Assembly (NCBI GenBank): GCA_947474365.1
Contig: CANJIU010000024.1
Location: 1 to 64,000, forward strand
DNA: 64,000 nucleotides
Direction of reading: 5' to 3'
From: Opitutia bacterium
GTDB lineage: Bacteria; Verrucomicrobiota; Verrucomicrobiia; Opitutales; Opitutaceae
How positions within the stretch are numbered: the stretch's first letter is position 1; every line of letters begins with the position of its first letter. The position numbers and the translations under genes were made by a program. This document shows, in pieces, positions 48,549 through 58,516 of this stretch. The notes beneath the pieces are model-generated. The model did not search any database and was not told the DNA's origin. It saw nothing but the letters and a program-made list of their open reading frames with translations.

Positions 48549-50315
48549 ATGCGGCCGCACGACAACAGTCCGAAGAGGACGGTGGGCTTCGCCGCGGCAC
48601 TGGCGTCGCTCGCACCGCAGTGCCGGTGGGTGCTTCCAGCGTTGGGCGTTTTTTTGGCCGATCCTGCACTGGCGCAGGAGGCGCCGGTGGCGCTTCCGCC
48701 CTTCATGGTCGAGGAAGCGGCCAAGGGCCCGCCCTGGCGTTACGCGGAGGCGATGGGCTATGAGATTCTTTCCCGTTGCGACGACGGCGTCACGCGGCGC
48801 GTGGTCGACGCCCATTTTCAGCTGCACGTGCTGCTCGGTGAAATGCTCCCGCCTCAGCTGCGTTTCACGGTGTCGGTGCCGCGGAGCCTGATTCTTTACG
48901 ACGAGCAATTGCAGCCCGCGTCGTCGAAGGAAGTGATCGATCGGTTGATGCGCAGCAGTGGTCCGGTGGAGCCGGCGGACGACACCTACACTTCCGGCCT
49001 GGGCAGGGGCATGCGCATTTCGATGCCCGCCCGGCGGATGACGTTCCTGCCGAACCTGCGGCTCTGGGACCGCGATGCCATGGCGGTCTTCATGATCGTC
49101 CGTCGCGACGATTTTGATGCGGACCGGCTTTCCCTCACGCAGGACTACGTTGGATTTCTGCTGAAGAACCGGCTGCCGGCGTTGCCGCCGTGGTTCGTCA
49201 GCGGGACTCTCTCGCTTTACAGCCAGACTTCCTACGGCGGCAGCGAGCTCTCCCTTGCACCGCTCGAATGGATTTCCGAGACGCACACGGATGCGTTGAA
49301 GAAAGATCCGAAGACCGCGCCCCCGGTGCGTCCGCTCGACGAATTTTTCGCCAACCGACTGCCTCCCGCCTCGGAGCTGCAAACCTACGAGCCGCTGAAG
49401 GCATGGCAGGCGCAGGCGGCGCTGTTCGTGCGTTGGGGGCTGGATGCCGACAAGGGAGCGCACCGCCAGGCGCTGTGGAATTTTGCTGATCGCGGCGCGG
49501 TGGAAGGTTCGTCCGAACGCGTTTTCCAAGCCTGTTTCGGTTTCGATTTCGCCGCGGCGCACGCCCAGCTCGTGGCCTACCTGCCGAATGCGGTCAAACG
49601 CACGGTGCATTTCAAGCCCGCGCATCCGGAGAAACTTCCGCCCATCACGCTGCGCAATGCCAGCGACGGGGAAATTGGGCGCCTCAAGGGCGACTGGGAG
49701 CGGCTCGAAGTGCCCCACGTGCAGGCCATCGCGGCAGAACTCGCGCCCAAGTATCTGGAGCAGGCGCGCAAGACCCTGAAACGCGCCTACGACCGCGATG
49801 TCCGCGATCCCCGACTCCTCGCCGTGATGGGCCTTTGTGAATCCGACGCGGGCAACACGGCCGGAGCGCGGGAGTACCTGGAGGCGGCATCCCGGCTCGG
49901 TCCCATCCGTCCGCGGGCCAATTACGAGCTCGCTCGGTTGCGCCTCGCCGGCATGGGCGTGGATTCGGCGACCCCGAACGCGGCGCTCAGCCTGGCGCAA
50001 ATGGTGGACGTGCTGACTCCGCTCTTCGCCGCGCGCGCGAGCCAGCCGCCGCTGCCCGAAGTCTACGAGTTGATCGGCGAAGTCTGGGCGCTCGGGACGT
50101 CGACCCCCTCGCGTGGACATCTCGCCGTGCTCGACGAGGGCGTGAGACTGTTTCCCCGGCGGACAAACCTTGTGCTCCGCGCGGCCGAGTTGAACCTTCG
50201 CCACGGTTTTCGCGCCGAAGCCGCAGTCCTCACGGAGCTCGCCTCCCGCAGCGCCGCCGAAGGATCCGCGCGAGAGCGCGTGGCGGCATTGGAAAAGCAG
50301 CTCGAGACGAAATAG
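48549..50315 (+). CDS. Exported TPR-containing hypothetical protein
   Basis: A 588-residue protein with a likely signal peptide (WVLPALGVFLADPALAQEAP, about 30-50). The region about 50-370 resembles the periplasmic domain of peptidase-MA-like or DUF1570-type proteins (VPRSLILYDEQLQP, FVSGTLSLYSQTSYGGSELSLAPLEW, FVRWGLDADKGAHRQALWNF); no HEXXH zinc motif is present. From about 400 the repeats LEQARKTLKRAYDRDVRDPRLLAVMGLCESDAGNTAGAREYLEAASRLGP indicate TPR helices. I do not recognise a named family. The ATG at 48549 is favoured over a TTG at 48498, which overlaps the previous stop. Confidence 0.65.
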   Translation: MRPHDNSPKRTVGFAAALASLAPQCRWVLPALGVFLADPALAQEAPVALPPFMVEEAAKGPPWRYAEAMGYEILSRCDDGVTRRVVDAHFQLHVLLGEMLPPQLRFTVSVPRSLILYDEQLQPASSKEVIDRLMRSSGPVEPADDTYTSGLGRGMRISMPARRMTFLPNLRLWDRDAMAVFMIVRRDDFDADRLSLTQDYVGFLLKNRLPALPPWFVSGTLSLYSQTSYGGSELSLAPLEWISETHTDALKKDPKTAPPVRPLDEFFANRLPPASELQTYEPLKAWQAQAALFVRWGLDADKGAHRQALWNFADRGAVEGSSERVFQACFGFDFAAAHAQLVAYLPNAVKRTVHFKPAHPEKLPPITLRNASDGEIGRLKGDWERLEVPHVQAIAAELAPKYLEQARKTLKRAYDRDVRDPRLLAVMGLCESDAGNTAGAREYLEAASRLGPIRPRANYELARLRLAGMGVDSATPNAALSLAQMVDVLTPLFAARASQPPLPEVYELIGEVWALGTSTPSRGHLAVLDEGVRLFPRRTNLVLRAAELNLRHGFRAEAAVLTELASRSAAEGSARERVAALEKQLETK

Positions 50316-50406
50316 GACCATCGCGCCGTTCGGGGCGGATCGCGCTTGCGATGATGCGCAACGAAACGCGCTGCTTTTTTCGTCCGATGCGGCTACGGAT
50401 CCGACG

Positions 50407-51252
50407 ATGAACGTCTTCGTCCGCGGCGCTTGCCAGATCATCGGGTTGTCATGCTTTTTCCTCTCCGTTTTGGCGGCCGAGCCGCCGAAGCCGCTGCCGA
50501 CACCCGCGGACCCATCGTTGCCGTCACTGATTCTCGTCGGCGACTCCACGGTACGCAATGGGCAGGGCGACGGTGGTGGTGGGCAATGGGGTTGGGGCGA
50601 GCCCCTTTCCGATTTTTTCGACGCGACGAAAATCAACGTCGTAAATCGAGCTCTCGGCGGTACGAGCAGCCGTACCTTCCTCACGGGCGGTCACTGGGAG
50701 CGCGCCCTCGCGCTGGTCAAGCCGGGCGATTTCGTGATCATGCAATTTGGCCACAACGACAACGGTGCGCTCAACGACGAGCCGCCCGGGCCGCTGCGGG
50801 CCCGCGGCACGATTCGCGGCGTCGGGGATGAGACCCGGGAAATCGACAACGTCCTGACGAAGCAGCACGAGGTCGTGCACACTTACGGCTGGTACCTGAG
50901 AAAATTCATCGCCGACTCGAAGGCGAAAGGCGCCACACCAATCGTCTGTTCGCTCGTGCCGCGCAAAACGTGGAAGGAGGGTCGCGTTGTGCGCGAGGCG
51001 TACGCCGACTGGGCGCGGGACGTCGCGCGCCAGACGGGCGTGGCGTTCATCGATCTCAACGCGTTGATTGCGGCGCGCTACGAGGCGCTGGGCGCAGAGA
51101 AAGTTGAGCCGCTCTTTGCCGATCCGCACACGCATACCAGTCGCGTGGGCGCGGAGCTGAACGCGGCGTGTGTCGTGGAGGGCTTGCGCGCGCTGAAGCC
51201 GAATCCGTTGGGAGGATTTCTTGCGACCGAGAAGCGCTCCCCAAGCCGATAA
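50407..51252 (+). CDS. Rhamnogalacturonan-acetylesterase-like SGNH hydrolase
   Basis: A 281-residue secreted esterase. Signal peptide about 1-24. Block I is LILVGDSTVRNGQGDGGGGQWGWGE with nucleophile Ser, then VNRALGGTSSRTFLTGGHW (block II Gly), QFGHNDNGALND (block III Asn) and the catalytic DPHTHTSRVGAELNA (Asp-His). The order is that of rhamnogalacturonan acetylesterases, which remove acetyl groups from pectin. It suits a plant-polymer-degrading lifestyle. It converges on the esterase gene at 51265 with a 12-base gap. Confidence 0.9.
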   Translation: MNVFVRGACQIIGLSCFFLSVLAAEPPKPLPTPADPSLPSLILVGDSTVRNGQGDGGGGQWGWGEPLSDFFDATKINVVNRALGGTSSRTFLTGGHWERALALVKPGDFVIMQFGHNDNGALNDEPPGPLRARGTIRGVGDETREIDNVLTKQHEVVHTYGWYLRKFIADSKAKGATPIVCSLVPRKTWKEGRVVREAYADWARDVARQTGVAFIDLNALIAARYEALGAEKVEPLFADPHTHTSRVGAELNAACVVEGLRALKPNPLGGFLATEKRSPSR

Positions 51253-51264
51253 TCGACCCGCCCC

Positions 51265-52104
51265 CTACTGGGCGGGGAGCTTGTGTTTCAACAACCAGGC
51301 ATAGAGGTCGGGATTGTTGAAGGTCTCCGTCCAGGAGTCGTGCTTCGCCGCGGGATAGATCGTAAGTTGCACGTCGGTGGCGCCGACTTTCTTCAACGCG
51401 GCGACCATTGCCTCCGACTGCGCCACTGGCACCGTCGGATCGAGGGCGCCGTGAAACGCCCAGACGCCGAGACGGAGCAAGGCCGGCTTTCTGTCCTTTG
51501 CAATGAGGAGCGCGTCCACAATCGATCCGCCGCCACAGATGGGAACGATCGCTGCAAATCGTTGCGGAAATTTCACTCCCAAGCTCCACGTGCCGAAACC
51601 GCCCATGCTAAGCCCGGCGAGATAAACGCGGCGGGAGTCGACGCGGAGTTTCGTGGTAATGTCATCGATGAGGGCGCCGACGGCGTCGTCGTTCCAGTTC
51701 GCGTCGACGGGGCACTGCGGTGAAACTACGATGAAATTTTCGGCAAGCGCCTTCGTGGCCGCCTCGCGCCGGGCGCGGTCCTCGGGTTTTTCGTCCGCGG
51801 TCGCCGGCGTTTCGGGGTGGAGCAGTTTCGGCGGACCGTGCTTCGCGACCATCCAGATATCAGACCCGCGTTCGCCCGCGCCGTGGAGAAACACGAGGAG
51901 CGGCCAGCGTTTTTCCGGGCCCGCGGCGTAGCCGGTCGGCAGCGCCATGAGGTACTCATAACCCACGGTCTTCGTGACCGTGCGTTCGAAGCGTTGCACG
52001 GTCTGCGAGTCGGCTGCGCGGGCTGGGAGCGCGAAGATTACGCACCAGAGAAGTGCGGTGAGTGAAACGCTGAGCCGGGGGGACATGGGCAGGTCTATTT
52101 TCAT
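51265..52104 (-). CDS. Secreted alpha/beta-hydrolase, esterase/phospholipase-like
   Basis: A 279-residue secreted hydrolase. Signal peptide to about residue 30 (LTALLWCVIFALPARAA). The oxyanion region is FLHGAGERGSDIW, the nucleophile Ser is in LAGLSMGGFGTWSL, and the catalytic Asp and His are probably in FHGALDPTVPV and AAKHDSWTETF. The form is that of the dienelactone-hydrolase/feruloyl-esterase-like group in polysaccharide-degrading bacteria. The start at 52104 overlaps the upp stop by four bases (ATGA); an alternative ATG six codons later would also keep the signal peptide. Confidence 0.87.
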   Translation of the reverse strand: MKIDLPMSPRLSVSLTALLWCVIFALPARAADSQTVQRFERTVTKTVGYEYLMALPTGYAAGPEKRWPLLVFLHGAGERGSDIWMVAKHGPPKLLHPETPATADEKPEDRARREAATKALAENFIVVSPQCPVDANWNDDAVGALIDDITTKLRVDSRRVYLAGLSMGGFGTWSLGVKFPQRFAAIVPICGGGSIVDALLIAKDRKPALLRLGVWAFHGALDPTVPVAQSEAMVAALKKVGATDVQLTIYPAAKHDSWTETFNNPDLYAWLLKHKLPAQ

Positions 52105-52721
52105 GTGCCGTACAGCCGGTCGCCGAAATCACCGAGGCCGGGGAGGATGTATTTCCGGGCGTTCAGGGTGCGATCGAGCGCCGCCGTGTGGATGCTCGTG
52201 CCGGGGTGATGACGTTCCACTTCGGTGACGCCTTCGGGTGCGGCCACGATGCAGACAAGGCGTACGTCGGTCGCGCCGTGCTGCTTCACGACCGTGAGCG
52301 CCTGCACGGCCGAGCCGCCGGTCGCGAGCATCGGGTCGACCACGAATACGTGCCGGCCGGCGAGCGGTGGAAGCTTGCAGTAATAACTGCGCGCCTTCGC
52401 GGTTTCATGGTCGCGCTCAAGGCCGATGTAGCCGACGGCGACGTCGGGGAAAATGTCCGTGAACGGCTGCACCATGCCGAGTCCGGCGCGCAGAATCGGA
52501 ACCACGACGAGCGGCTGGGGCACGAGCACTTTGCCCGTCACCGGTTCGAGCGGAGTGTCGATCTTCTTTTCTTCCGTCTCGATGTCGCCGGTCGACTCGA
52601 TGGCCAGCAGCAGGCTGAGCTGATAGGCGAGCGTGCGAAACGTGGCCGGCTTGGTCGTGTGGTCCCGCAGGTGCGTGATGATGTGAGCGGCAAGCGGATG
52701 ATCGAGAACGTGGAGTGGCAT
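52101..52721 (-). CDS. upp: Uracil phosphoribosyltransferase
   Basis: A 206-residue enzyme that makes UMP from uracil and PRPP. The PRPP-binding motif is VFVVDPMLATGGSAVQAL; the uracil-binding C-terminus is ILPGLGDFGDRLYGT and PILRAGLGMVQPF is the family's flexible loop. The length is typical (208 in E. coli). It overlaps the esterase by four bases, an odd partner for a salvage enzyme, so the coupling may be positional only. Its activity would use the uracil released by DeoA. Confidence 0.95.
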   Translation of the reverse strand: MPLHVLDHPLAAHIITHLRDHTTKPATFRTLAYQLSLLLAIESTGDIETEEKKIDTPLEPVTGKVLVPQPLVVVPILRAGLGMVQPFTDIFPDVAVGYIGLERDHETAKARSYYCKLPPLAGRHVFVVDPMLATGGSAVQALTVVKQHGATDVRLVCIVAAPEGVTEVERHHPGTSIHTAALDRTLNARKYILPGLGDFGDRLYGT

Positions 52722-52776
52722 GAAGTGAATGAGGGTCGAAAATTGGATGGTGCCAAAAGCGAAACTGGGCGGTCCG

Positions 52777-55215
52777 CTACGGTCGCAGCGTCACGGTGTG
52801 TTCTGTCTTTCCCGGCAGGAAGGGTGTTGGTTCGCCGCGGACCCAGGCTTGATGCCCGGCGCGATAGTAGGGCGAGAGCGGGTGGCCGCTCTGGCCGCCG
52901 GGCATGTGAAAGATCCCCTCGGATTCCCGGCCGGGTGAGACGACAAAACGTTCGCTCGCACCAAAGGTCGGACTTTGCACGCGCGGCATGTCGTTGTCTC
53001 CCGGCAGCGGATCCGCCGGCATGTCCAGCCAATGCGCGATCCAAGGGAACGTGCTGCTGAACGGATGTTGGATGCGGGCGCGGTTGCGCCAGCCCCAGCT
53101 GTTTTCCGCGAGCGCCTTGCCGGAACGATCGATGGTCTTGATCGTGTCGTCGACCGCGGCGACGAGCAGTTCGTCCCAGCTGGCAAACGTGGGGCTTAGC
53201 AGGTGAAGCGGACGTTCGCGCAAGAGGGCACGGAGCGCGCCCTCCAACGGCAGACGTTGCCAGTCAAAATCCGGATACGCCTCGGTGCAGGAGGCAAAGA
53301 TCGGTTCGAACACGCGCCGCTGCACCGCGGTGCGAAATTCGCGCACGATGCGATAGCTGACGGACGCGGTGTCAGCCCGCCCTTCCCAGCGTTCGGCGAA
53401 ACTCCGCAGTTCCTCCCGTTGCCTTTTTCCCGCTGTTGCCGCCGGAGTGAGCGTGTCGAGAAGCAGGCGGTGCCACGGAGTGAGAAAAAGCGCGCGGGTG
53501 TCGAGCTGCACCGCGAGGAGATCTGCGGGCCGGGCTTTTTCCAGGGGTGTGAGGGCATCGCGAATCTGCGCGGCCCGTGCGGGAGCGCAAAAACCGCCGT
53601 CCCCGATCCGGGCCAGTGCATCGCCGCCGATCTGACGGTGATTGGCCGACCAAAGCCGGCCGTCCTTTGCCAGCGCTGCCGCGGGCATTCCGCGCGGATC
53701 CGATGTCACGACCGGCACCTCTGCCGGCGCCAGGTAGCCGTCCCATTTTCGGTCGCCGAAGGACCAGGTAACAGGCAGGCGGCCGTCGTATCCAATCCGC
53801 TTGGGCAGACGGCCGGCGACCGTCCAGGCGATGGCGCCGGTCCGATCGGCCAGCATAAGATTGACCGCCGGCAGGCCGGCGCGGCGGGCCACGGCGACCC
53901 CGTCGGCGACGCGAGTGGCCTCCTCCATCTCAAGCAGTGAAAGATTCGTGGCGTCGGGATCGTGGGCCACCCAGTGGTGGGCGAGCGGCCGTTTTCGATC
54001 GTTTGTCCCGACGATGGGGCCCCAGATGGTCCATTCATAATCGGCGACCACGGGAGCCGCGCCCTTTACGCGGATCGTTTCCTTCCGGCGTTCGATGGCG
54101 AGAAGTTCCTCGTGTCCAGGTGCCTTGTAGAGGGTCGGGGCGATGCTGTTCACCTCGACCACGACCAGATCGCCGGTGTCGACGTAGGAGGCGGTGAAGC
54201 CCCAGGCGAGGCGGCCGTTGCTGCCGGCGACCATGACGGGCACTCCCGGCAGGGTGACCCCGGTGATCTTCTGGCCGGGATATTCCAGCGAGGCACGGTA
54301 CCAGGTGTTGGGCACACCGAGGCGCAGGTGCATGTCGTTCGCGACCATCGCGCCACCGCTTGCCGTGTGTTTTCCCGCGAGGGCGAACGCATTGGAGCCG
54401 GCCGCCATCGCCGGATCGGACGGGGGAAATGGAAACGCATTGCGCTGCTGTGACCCCGCCGCCGCCCCGACTTTCGCGGTGCGGAGATTGATGCTTTTCG
54501 GGCCGGGGATCGGTGCGGACGACAAGGTGGTGCCGTCGAGCGCCGCGTCGTCGGGCGTGATCGTCGGAGCGAAAAAAGCGAGCGCTTCGAGACCGAGCTG
54601 ATCGCGGAGCGTCATCAGGGAGTGTTCGTGCCGGCCTTCACCGTCCTGCAGGTCGAGGGTGAGTGCGTAAATAACGAGGATGGTGTCCTCGGCGAGCCAC
54701 GGCAACGGCTGTTCCCGCAGCACGAGATATTCGAAGGGGCGTTCGGCGAGGGCGGCGAGTCCTACGTTCACGCCCGCCACGTAGGCTTCGAGAACCGCGC
54801 GTTCGTTCGCCGCAAGGCGCGTGGCCACCGTCCGAGCCAGCTGGCGAAATCCGTGAAGGCGGACCGCGCGGTCGCGTGGCACCGCCCGCGGGCCGAACAA
54901 CTCCGCCAATTCCCCGGCTGCGCTCCGCCGCATCAGGTCCATCTGAAAGAAACGATCCTGAGCGTGAAGCCAGCCGAGGGCGCGGGCGACATCCGTGCGA
55001 CTTCCGGCGCGCACCGTCGGCACGCCCAGCGCGTCCCGTTCCGCGGTGACTGGTCCCGCGAGGCCTGCGACCATGGCGGCTCCGTCAACTTGGGGGAGAC
55101 TCTTGCTCGTCCGCCAATAGAACCAGCCGCTGGCCGCGGCGGCGAGGAGCAGCAGCGAGCTGGCGATGGCGGCGAGAAGGCGCAGGAATTGTGCGGGACG
55201 GGAAGTCAAGTGCAC
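52777..55215 (-). CDS. Penicillin-acylase-family (Ntn) hydrolase
   Basis: An 812-residue exported or anchored protein with an N-terminal membrane segment (about 10-30, LLAAIASSLLLLAAAASGWFYW). The alpha-chain region has GWLHAQDRFFQMDLMRRSAAGELAELFG. The N-terminal nucleophile after autoprocessing should be Ser274 in AAGSNAFALAG. Beta-chain motifs include ANDMHLRLGVPNTWYRASLEYPG and GRLAWGFTASYVDTGDLVV. Members hydrolyse amide bonds in beta-lactams or acyl-homoserine lactones; substrate is not given by sequence. The start is GTG. It is isolated: upp is downstream, the hybrid kinase upstream, all on the same strand. Confidence 0.9.
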   Translation of the reverse strand: MHLTSRPAQFLRLLAAIASSLLLLAAAASGWFYWRTSKSLPQVDGAAMVAGLAGPVTAERDALGVPTVRAGSRTDVARALGWLHAQDRFFQMDLMRRSAAGELAELFGPRAVPRDRAVRLHGFRQLARTVATRLAANERAVLEAYVAGVNVGLAALAERPFEYLVLREQPLPWLAEDTILVIYALTLDLQDGEGRHEHSLMTLRDQLGLEALAFFAPTITPDDAALDGTTLSSAPIPGPKSINLRTAKVGAAAGSQQRNAFPFPPSDPAMAAGSNAFALAGKHTASGGAMVANDMHLRLGVPNTWYRASLEYPGQKITGVTLPGVPVMVAGSNGRLAWGFTASYVDTGDLVVVEVNSIAPTLYKAPGHEELLAIERRKETIRVKGAAPVVADYEWTIWGPIVGTNDRKRPLAHHWVAHDPDATNLSLLEMEEATRVADGVAVARRAGLPAVNLMLADRTGAIAWTVAGRLPKRIGYDGRLPVTWSFGDRKWDGYLAPAEVPVVTSDPRGMPAAALAKDGRLWSANHRQIGGDALARIGDGGFCAPARAAQIRDALTPLEKARPADLLAVQLDTRALFLTPWHRLLLDTLTPAATAGKRQREELRSFAERWEGRADTASVSYRIVREFRTAVQRRVFEPIFASCTEAYPDFDWQRLPLEGALRALLRERPLHLLSPTFASWDELLVAAVDDTIKTIDRSGKALAENSWGWRNRARIQHPFSSTFPWIAHWLDMPADPLPGDNDMPRVQSPTFGASERFVVSPGRESEGIFHMPGGQSGHPLSPYYRAGHQAWVRGEPTPFLPGKTEHTVTLRP

Positions 55216-55251
55216 TACGGGAAAACGGGGCGTCGGACGAGCGGTTGGTGG

Positions 55252-58200
55252 CTACCTTGCGTCAAGCACCTGCCGGACGGTTGTCAGCAGTTCCGACGGG
55301 GCAAAAGGTTTTTGCAGGAAGCCCTGGCGGGCCTGCAGCTTGAGGTCGCGGCCGGCGATTTCCGCGCTGTAGCCGGTGGTGAAAATGACCTTGAGCGCAG
55401 CGGACTCGGATTGCAGGGCGATGGCCAATTCGTTCCCGGTCATGCCGCCGGGCATGACCAGATCGGTGAGAAGGAGTGCAATCCGGTTTTTCTCCTTTCG
55501 CCAAAGTTGGACTGCGGCGTGCCCGTGGTCGGCCTCCAGCACCTGATAGCCGTGGTTCCGGAGCAGCCAGCTCATGCTGCTGCGCACCGAGTCCTCGTCT
55601 TCGACGAGGAGAATCGTTTCCGATCCACGCGGCATCGCCCGGTTCGCATCCGCCTCGGATTCCGGCTCCGGCGGTTGGGCGATGGAGAGAAACACCGTGA
55701 ACGCGGCACCGTGGCCGAGTTTGCTTTCCACCGTGATCCAGCCCTGGTGCTGCCGTACGATGCCGAACACCGTCGCCAGTCCGAGGCCGGTGCCCTTGCC
55801 GACGGCCTTGGTGGTGAAGAAGGGTTCGAAGATGCGCGCCAGATTCTCGGGGGCGATTCCGGTGCCAGTATCCTCGATCCGCAGACAGGCATGAGGCCCC
55901 GGGGTGGCGTCCGGGTTCACTCTCATCTCTTCCGGCCCGATCTCCCGCTCGCCGGTCTCGATCCGCAACCGCCCGCCTCGCGGCATCGCGTCGCGCGCAT
56001 TGACCGCGAGGTTGAGCAGCACCTGGCCGATCATGCCGGCGTCGGCGTAGATGGGCAGCGGACGCGGGTGCAGCCTCAGTTCGAGTTGGATGTCCTCGCC
56101 GACGAGCCGACGGAGCAACTTGGCATCGGCGGCCACGACCTCGCTCAGGTTGATGTGTTGGCGCTGCATCACGGAGCGGCGGCTGAAGGCAAGCAGCTGG
56201 CTGGTCAGGCCGGCGGCCCGATGCCCGAGGCGGCCGATTTCCGCCAACGCCTCCCGGGCGTCACCCGGCAGCTCCAGGCGCAAGCCCGTCATTTCGGAAC
56301 GAACGATGATCGCGGTGAGGATGTTGTTGAAGTCGTGTGCCACGCCACCCGCGAGCTGCCCGACTGCGTCCATCTTTTGCGACTGTCGGAGCTGCTCCTC
56401 AAGCTGCCGCCGGCTCGTGATGTCGGTCATACTGACGACCGCGAGGATGGGCTGACCCGAGACGTCGCGGGCGAGCGTGCCGGAATAGGCGAAAAACTTT
56501 TCCCACTTCTTGTGGTGGTTTTGGAGTCGCAATTCGTAGTTGCTCAACACCTCGCCGCGCAGGATTCGAGCGAGAGGCCATTGCTCATAGGGCACCAGGC
56601 CGCCGTCAAAATTCACGAAGTCGTAGGTGTCCCGGAACTCCGGCAGGCTCCGGCGACATTCCTCAAGACTGGCGTAGCCATGAAGGTTGAGCGCGGCCCG
56701 GTTCCAATAGTAGAGATTCCCCTTTAGGTCCGAGACGATCACGCCTTCGGTCAGGCTGTCGAGGCTGGCTTCAAGCAGGGCAAGATGCCTCTCCTGCTCC
56801 TGCTCGGCCTGCATCAACCGCTCCTCGGTCCGTTTCCGTTCGGTGATGTCGCGCGTCACGCCGAGCATTGCGTCGATTCGGCCGTCGTCGGTCCGGAGGG
56901 GCACCGCGTGGGTGTCCAGCCAGCGGCGGGTTCCGCGGAGGCCGACGACTTCAAACTGGAGATGACCGGACTCCCCGCGCATGACTTTGCCGTGCAGCCG
57001 TTGAAATGAATCGCGGAAGTCGGGCGCCACATAGTCTCCCAGTGGTTTGGCCTGCGCCTCGGCGAGAGTGGACGCCTCGAGCAGCACCAAGCCGGCGGCG
57101 TTGATCTCGGTCAATTGGCCGTCGGGAGAAACGACCTTCACACATTCGCGCTCGGTGTTGAAGATGGCGCGGAATCGCGCCTCGCTCGCGCGCAGTGCGG
57201 ACTCGGTTTGTTTGCGCGCGGTGATGTCGAGCGTGGTTCCCACCGCCCGGCACGGTTTTCCGGTCGCATCACGTTCGGTTACCCGGCCCCGGTCGGCTAC
57301 CCAAACCCAGGTTCCGGATTTATGGCGCATCCGGTGTTCGCATTCGAAATGCAGCGTGCGTCCCTCGAAATGGGCGTTCAGGGCTCCGGCCAGTCGGGCG
57401 CGATCCTCTGGATGGTTGAGATCATTCCACGTGCTGACGTTTGCCGGCAATTCCCCCGGTTCGTAACCGAACATCCGAAACCAAGTGTCGTTGTCGATGC
57501 ATTCGCCGGTGACGATATTCCAATCCCAGGTGCCCAAATCGCTGGCGCGAATGGCGAGGGCCAGTCTCTCCTCGCTCAGCCGGATAGTTTCGTCGCGCAC
57601 CCTCAAATGGTGCGCTGCTTGGCTGAAGGCGATGCCAAGCCGGGCCAGCTCGTCCGATCCCCCCAGCAGCACCGGTGAGCCGTGTCGCCCGGTCGCGAGC
57701 GCTTCCGTCGCATCAACCAGCGACTGCGCCCGGCGGGTGATTGTCCGATCGAAATAAAACCAAACCATCGCGCAGGCGCCGAGGATCAGGGCGCCCATGA
57801 TGGTGGCCCGCCGTACGAGCGAGTCGATCGCCGGCGCCATCTGGGCGGCGACGTCGGATTCCGTGCAAAACCAGAGCGGTGCCGATCCGCTGTCCGGCTT
57901 GAGTGAAAAGGCCGACCACAGGGTGTTGTGGTCGGGGGTGAGCTGGAACTGGGTCGCCTTTGCGGATCTGGCCGCCTGTACCACGGCGGCCGCTCCAGCC
58001 AGGACTTCGGGGAGCTTGCGCCCCACCAGCGGCTCCCGGGTCGCGCAGAGAATCACGCCAGCCTCGTCACAGAGCAGTGCCGTCTTCAACTGCGGGACGA
58101 CCGCCAGCCGCCGCATGATGGTCATTCCCGCGTCCCGGCCACGGCGTGGCAGCTCCTCCTCCAGGTCGGGCACGACCAGCATCCCGAGACCGGCCGCCCG

Positions 58201-58332
58201 CTGCTGCATCAGTGCCGTGTTGCGGCGATCGATTTCCACATAGCTCACCGTCACACCGATCGCCGACAGTGTGAGGCCGAGGAGCAGCAGACCGAAGGGC
58301 AGGGTGTAACGCAGCGGAAACGGGTGTTTCAT
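55252..58332 (-). CDS. Hybrid histidine kinase with three PAS domains and C-terminal receiver
   Basis: A 1026-residue sensor. Membrane segments near residues 10-30 and about 195-220 frame a periplasmic sensor domain; a HAMP-like helix follows (RRAQSLVDATEALATGRHG). Three PAS regions: LGTWDWNIVTGECIDNDTWFRMFGYEPGELP, FRAIFNTERECVKVVSPDGQLTEINAAGL and SLTEGVIVSDLKGNLYYWNRAALNLHGY. The phospho-accepting His666 lies in LAGGVAHDFNNILTA, the ATPase domain has EDTGTGIAPE and GLGLATVFGIV, and the receiver Asp957 lies in LLLTDLVMPGG. The start at MKHPFPLRYTL is chosen since it opens the first membrane segment. It lacks an output domain and adjacent regulator, so it signals to a partner elsewhere. Confidence 0.9.
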   Translation of the reverse strand: MKHPFPLRYTLPFGLLLLGLTLSAIGVTVSYVEIDRRNTALMQQRAAGLGMLVVPDLEEELPRRGRDAGMTIMRRLAVVPQLKTALLCDEAGVILCATREPLVGRKLPEVLAGAAAVVQAARSAKATQFQLTPDHNTLWSAFSLKPDSGSAPLWFCTESDVAAQMAPAIDSLVRRATIMGALILGACAMVWFYFDRTITRRAQSLVDATEALATGRHGSPVLLGGSDELARLGIAFSQAAHHLRVRDETIRLSEERLALAIRASDLGTWDWNIVTGECIDNDTWFRMFGYEPGELPANVSTWNDLNHPEDRARLAGALNAHFEGRTLHFECEHRMRHKSGTWVWVADRGRVTERDATGKPCRAVGTTLDITARKQTESALRASEARFRAIFNTERECVKVVSPDGQLTEINAAGLVLLEASTLAEAQAKPLGDYVAPDFRDSFQRLHGKVMRGESGHLQFEVVGLRGTRRWLDTHAVPLRTDDGRIDAMLGVTRDITERKRTEERLMQAEQEQERHLALLEASLDSLTEGVIVSDLKGNLYYWNRAALNLHGYASLEECRRSLPEFRDTYDFVNFDGGLVPYEQWPLARILRGEVLSNYELRLQNHHKKWEKFFAYSGTLARDVSGQPILAVVSMTDITSRRQLEEQLRQSQKMDAVGQLAGGVAHDFNNILTAIIVRSEMTGLRLELPGDAREALAEIGRLGHRAAGLTSQLLAFSRRSVMQRQHINLSEVVAADAKLLRRLVGEDIQLELRLHPRPLPIYADAGMIGQVLLNLAVNARDAMPRGGRLRIETGEREIGPEEMRVNPDATPGPHACLRIEDTGTGIAPENLARIFEPFFTTKAVGKGTGLGLATVFGIVRQHQGWITVESKLGHGAAFTVFLSIAQPPEPESEADANRAMPRGSETILLVEDEDSVRSSMSWLLRNHGYQVLEADHGHAAVQLWRKEKNRIALLLTDLVMPGGMTGNELAIALQSESAALKVIFTTGYSAEIAGRDLKLQARQGFLQKPFAPSELLTTVRQVLDAR

Positions 58333-58516
58333 CAACGAGGAAGCAAGTGAGCCTCTCAGCCCGGAAAATTCGGAGGGTCGGAGACGTCTGAAGTTTTTGC
58401 GTCCGTCGTGCGCCCGGGCGAGGATATTCGCTGCGCCCTGGCGATCGAGCAGGCTCCGGCCGGCGCGGGTGCCGGCAATCAGGGACCGAGGAAAACGTTC
58501 CTGCCGACGACCGCGC

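Noticed and set aside
54622..56727. A 701-codon plus-strand frame across the penicillin acylase and hybrid kinase genes
   Set aside because: It spans the reverse complement of two complete genes and has no recognisable domain.
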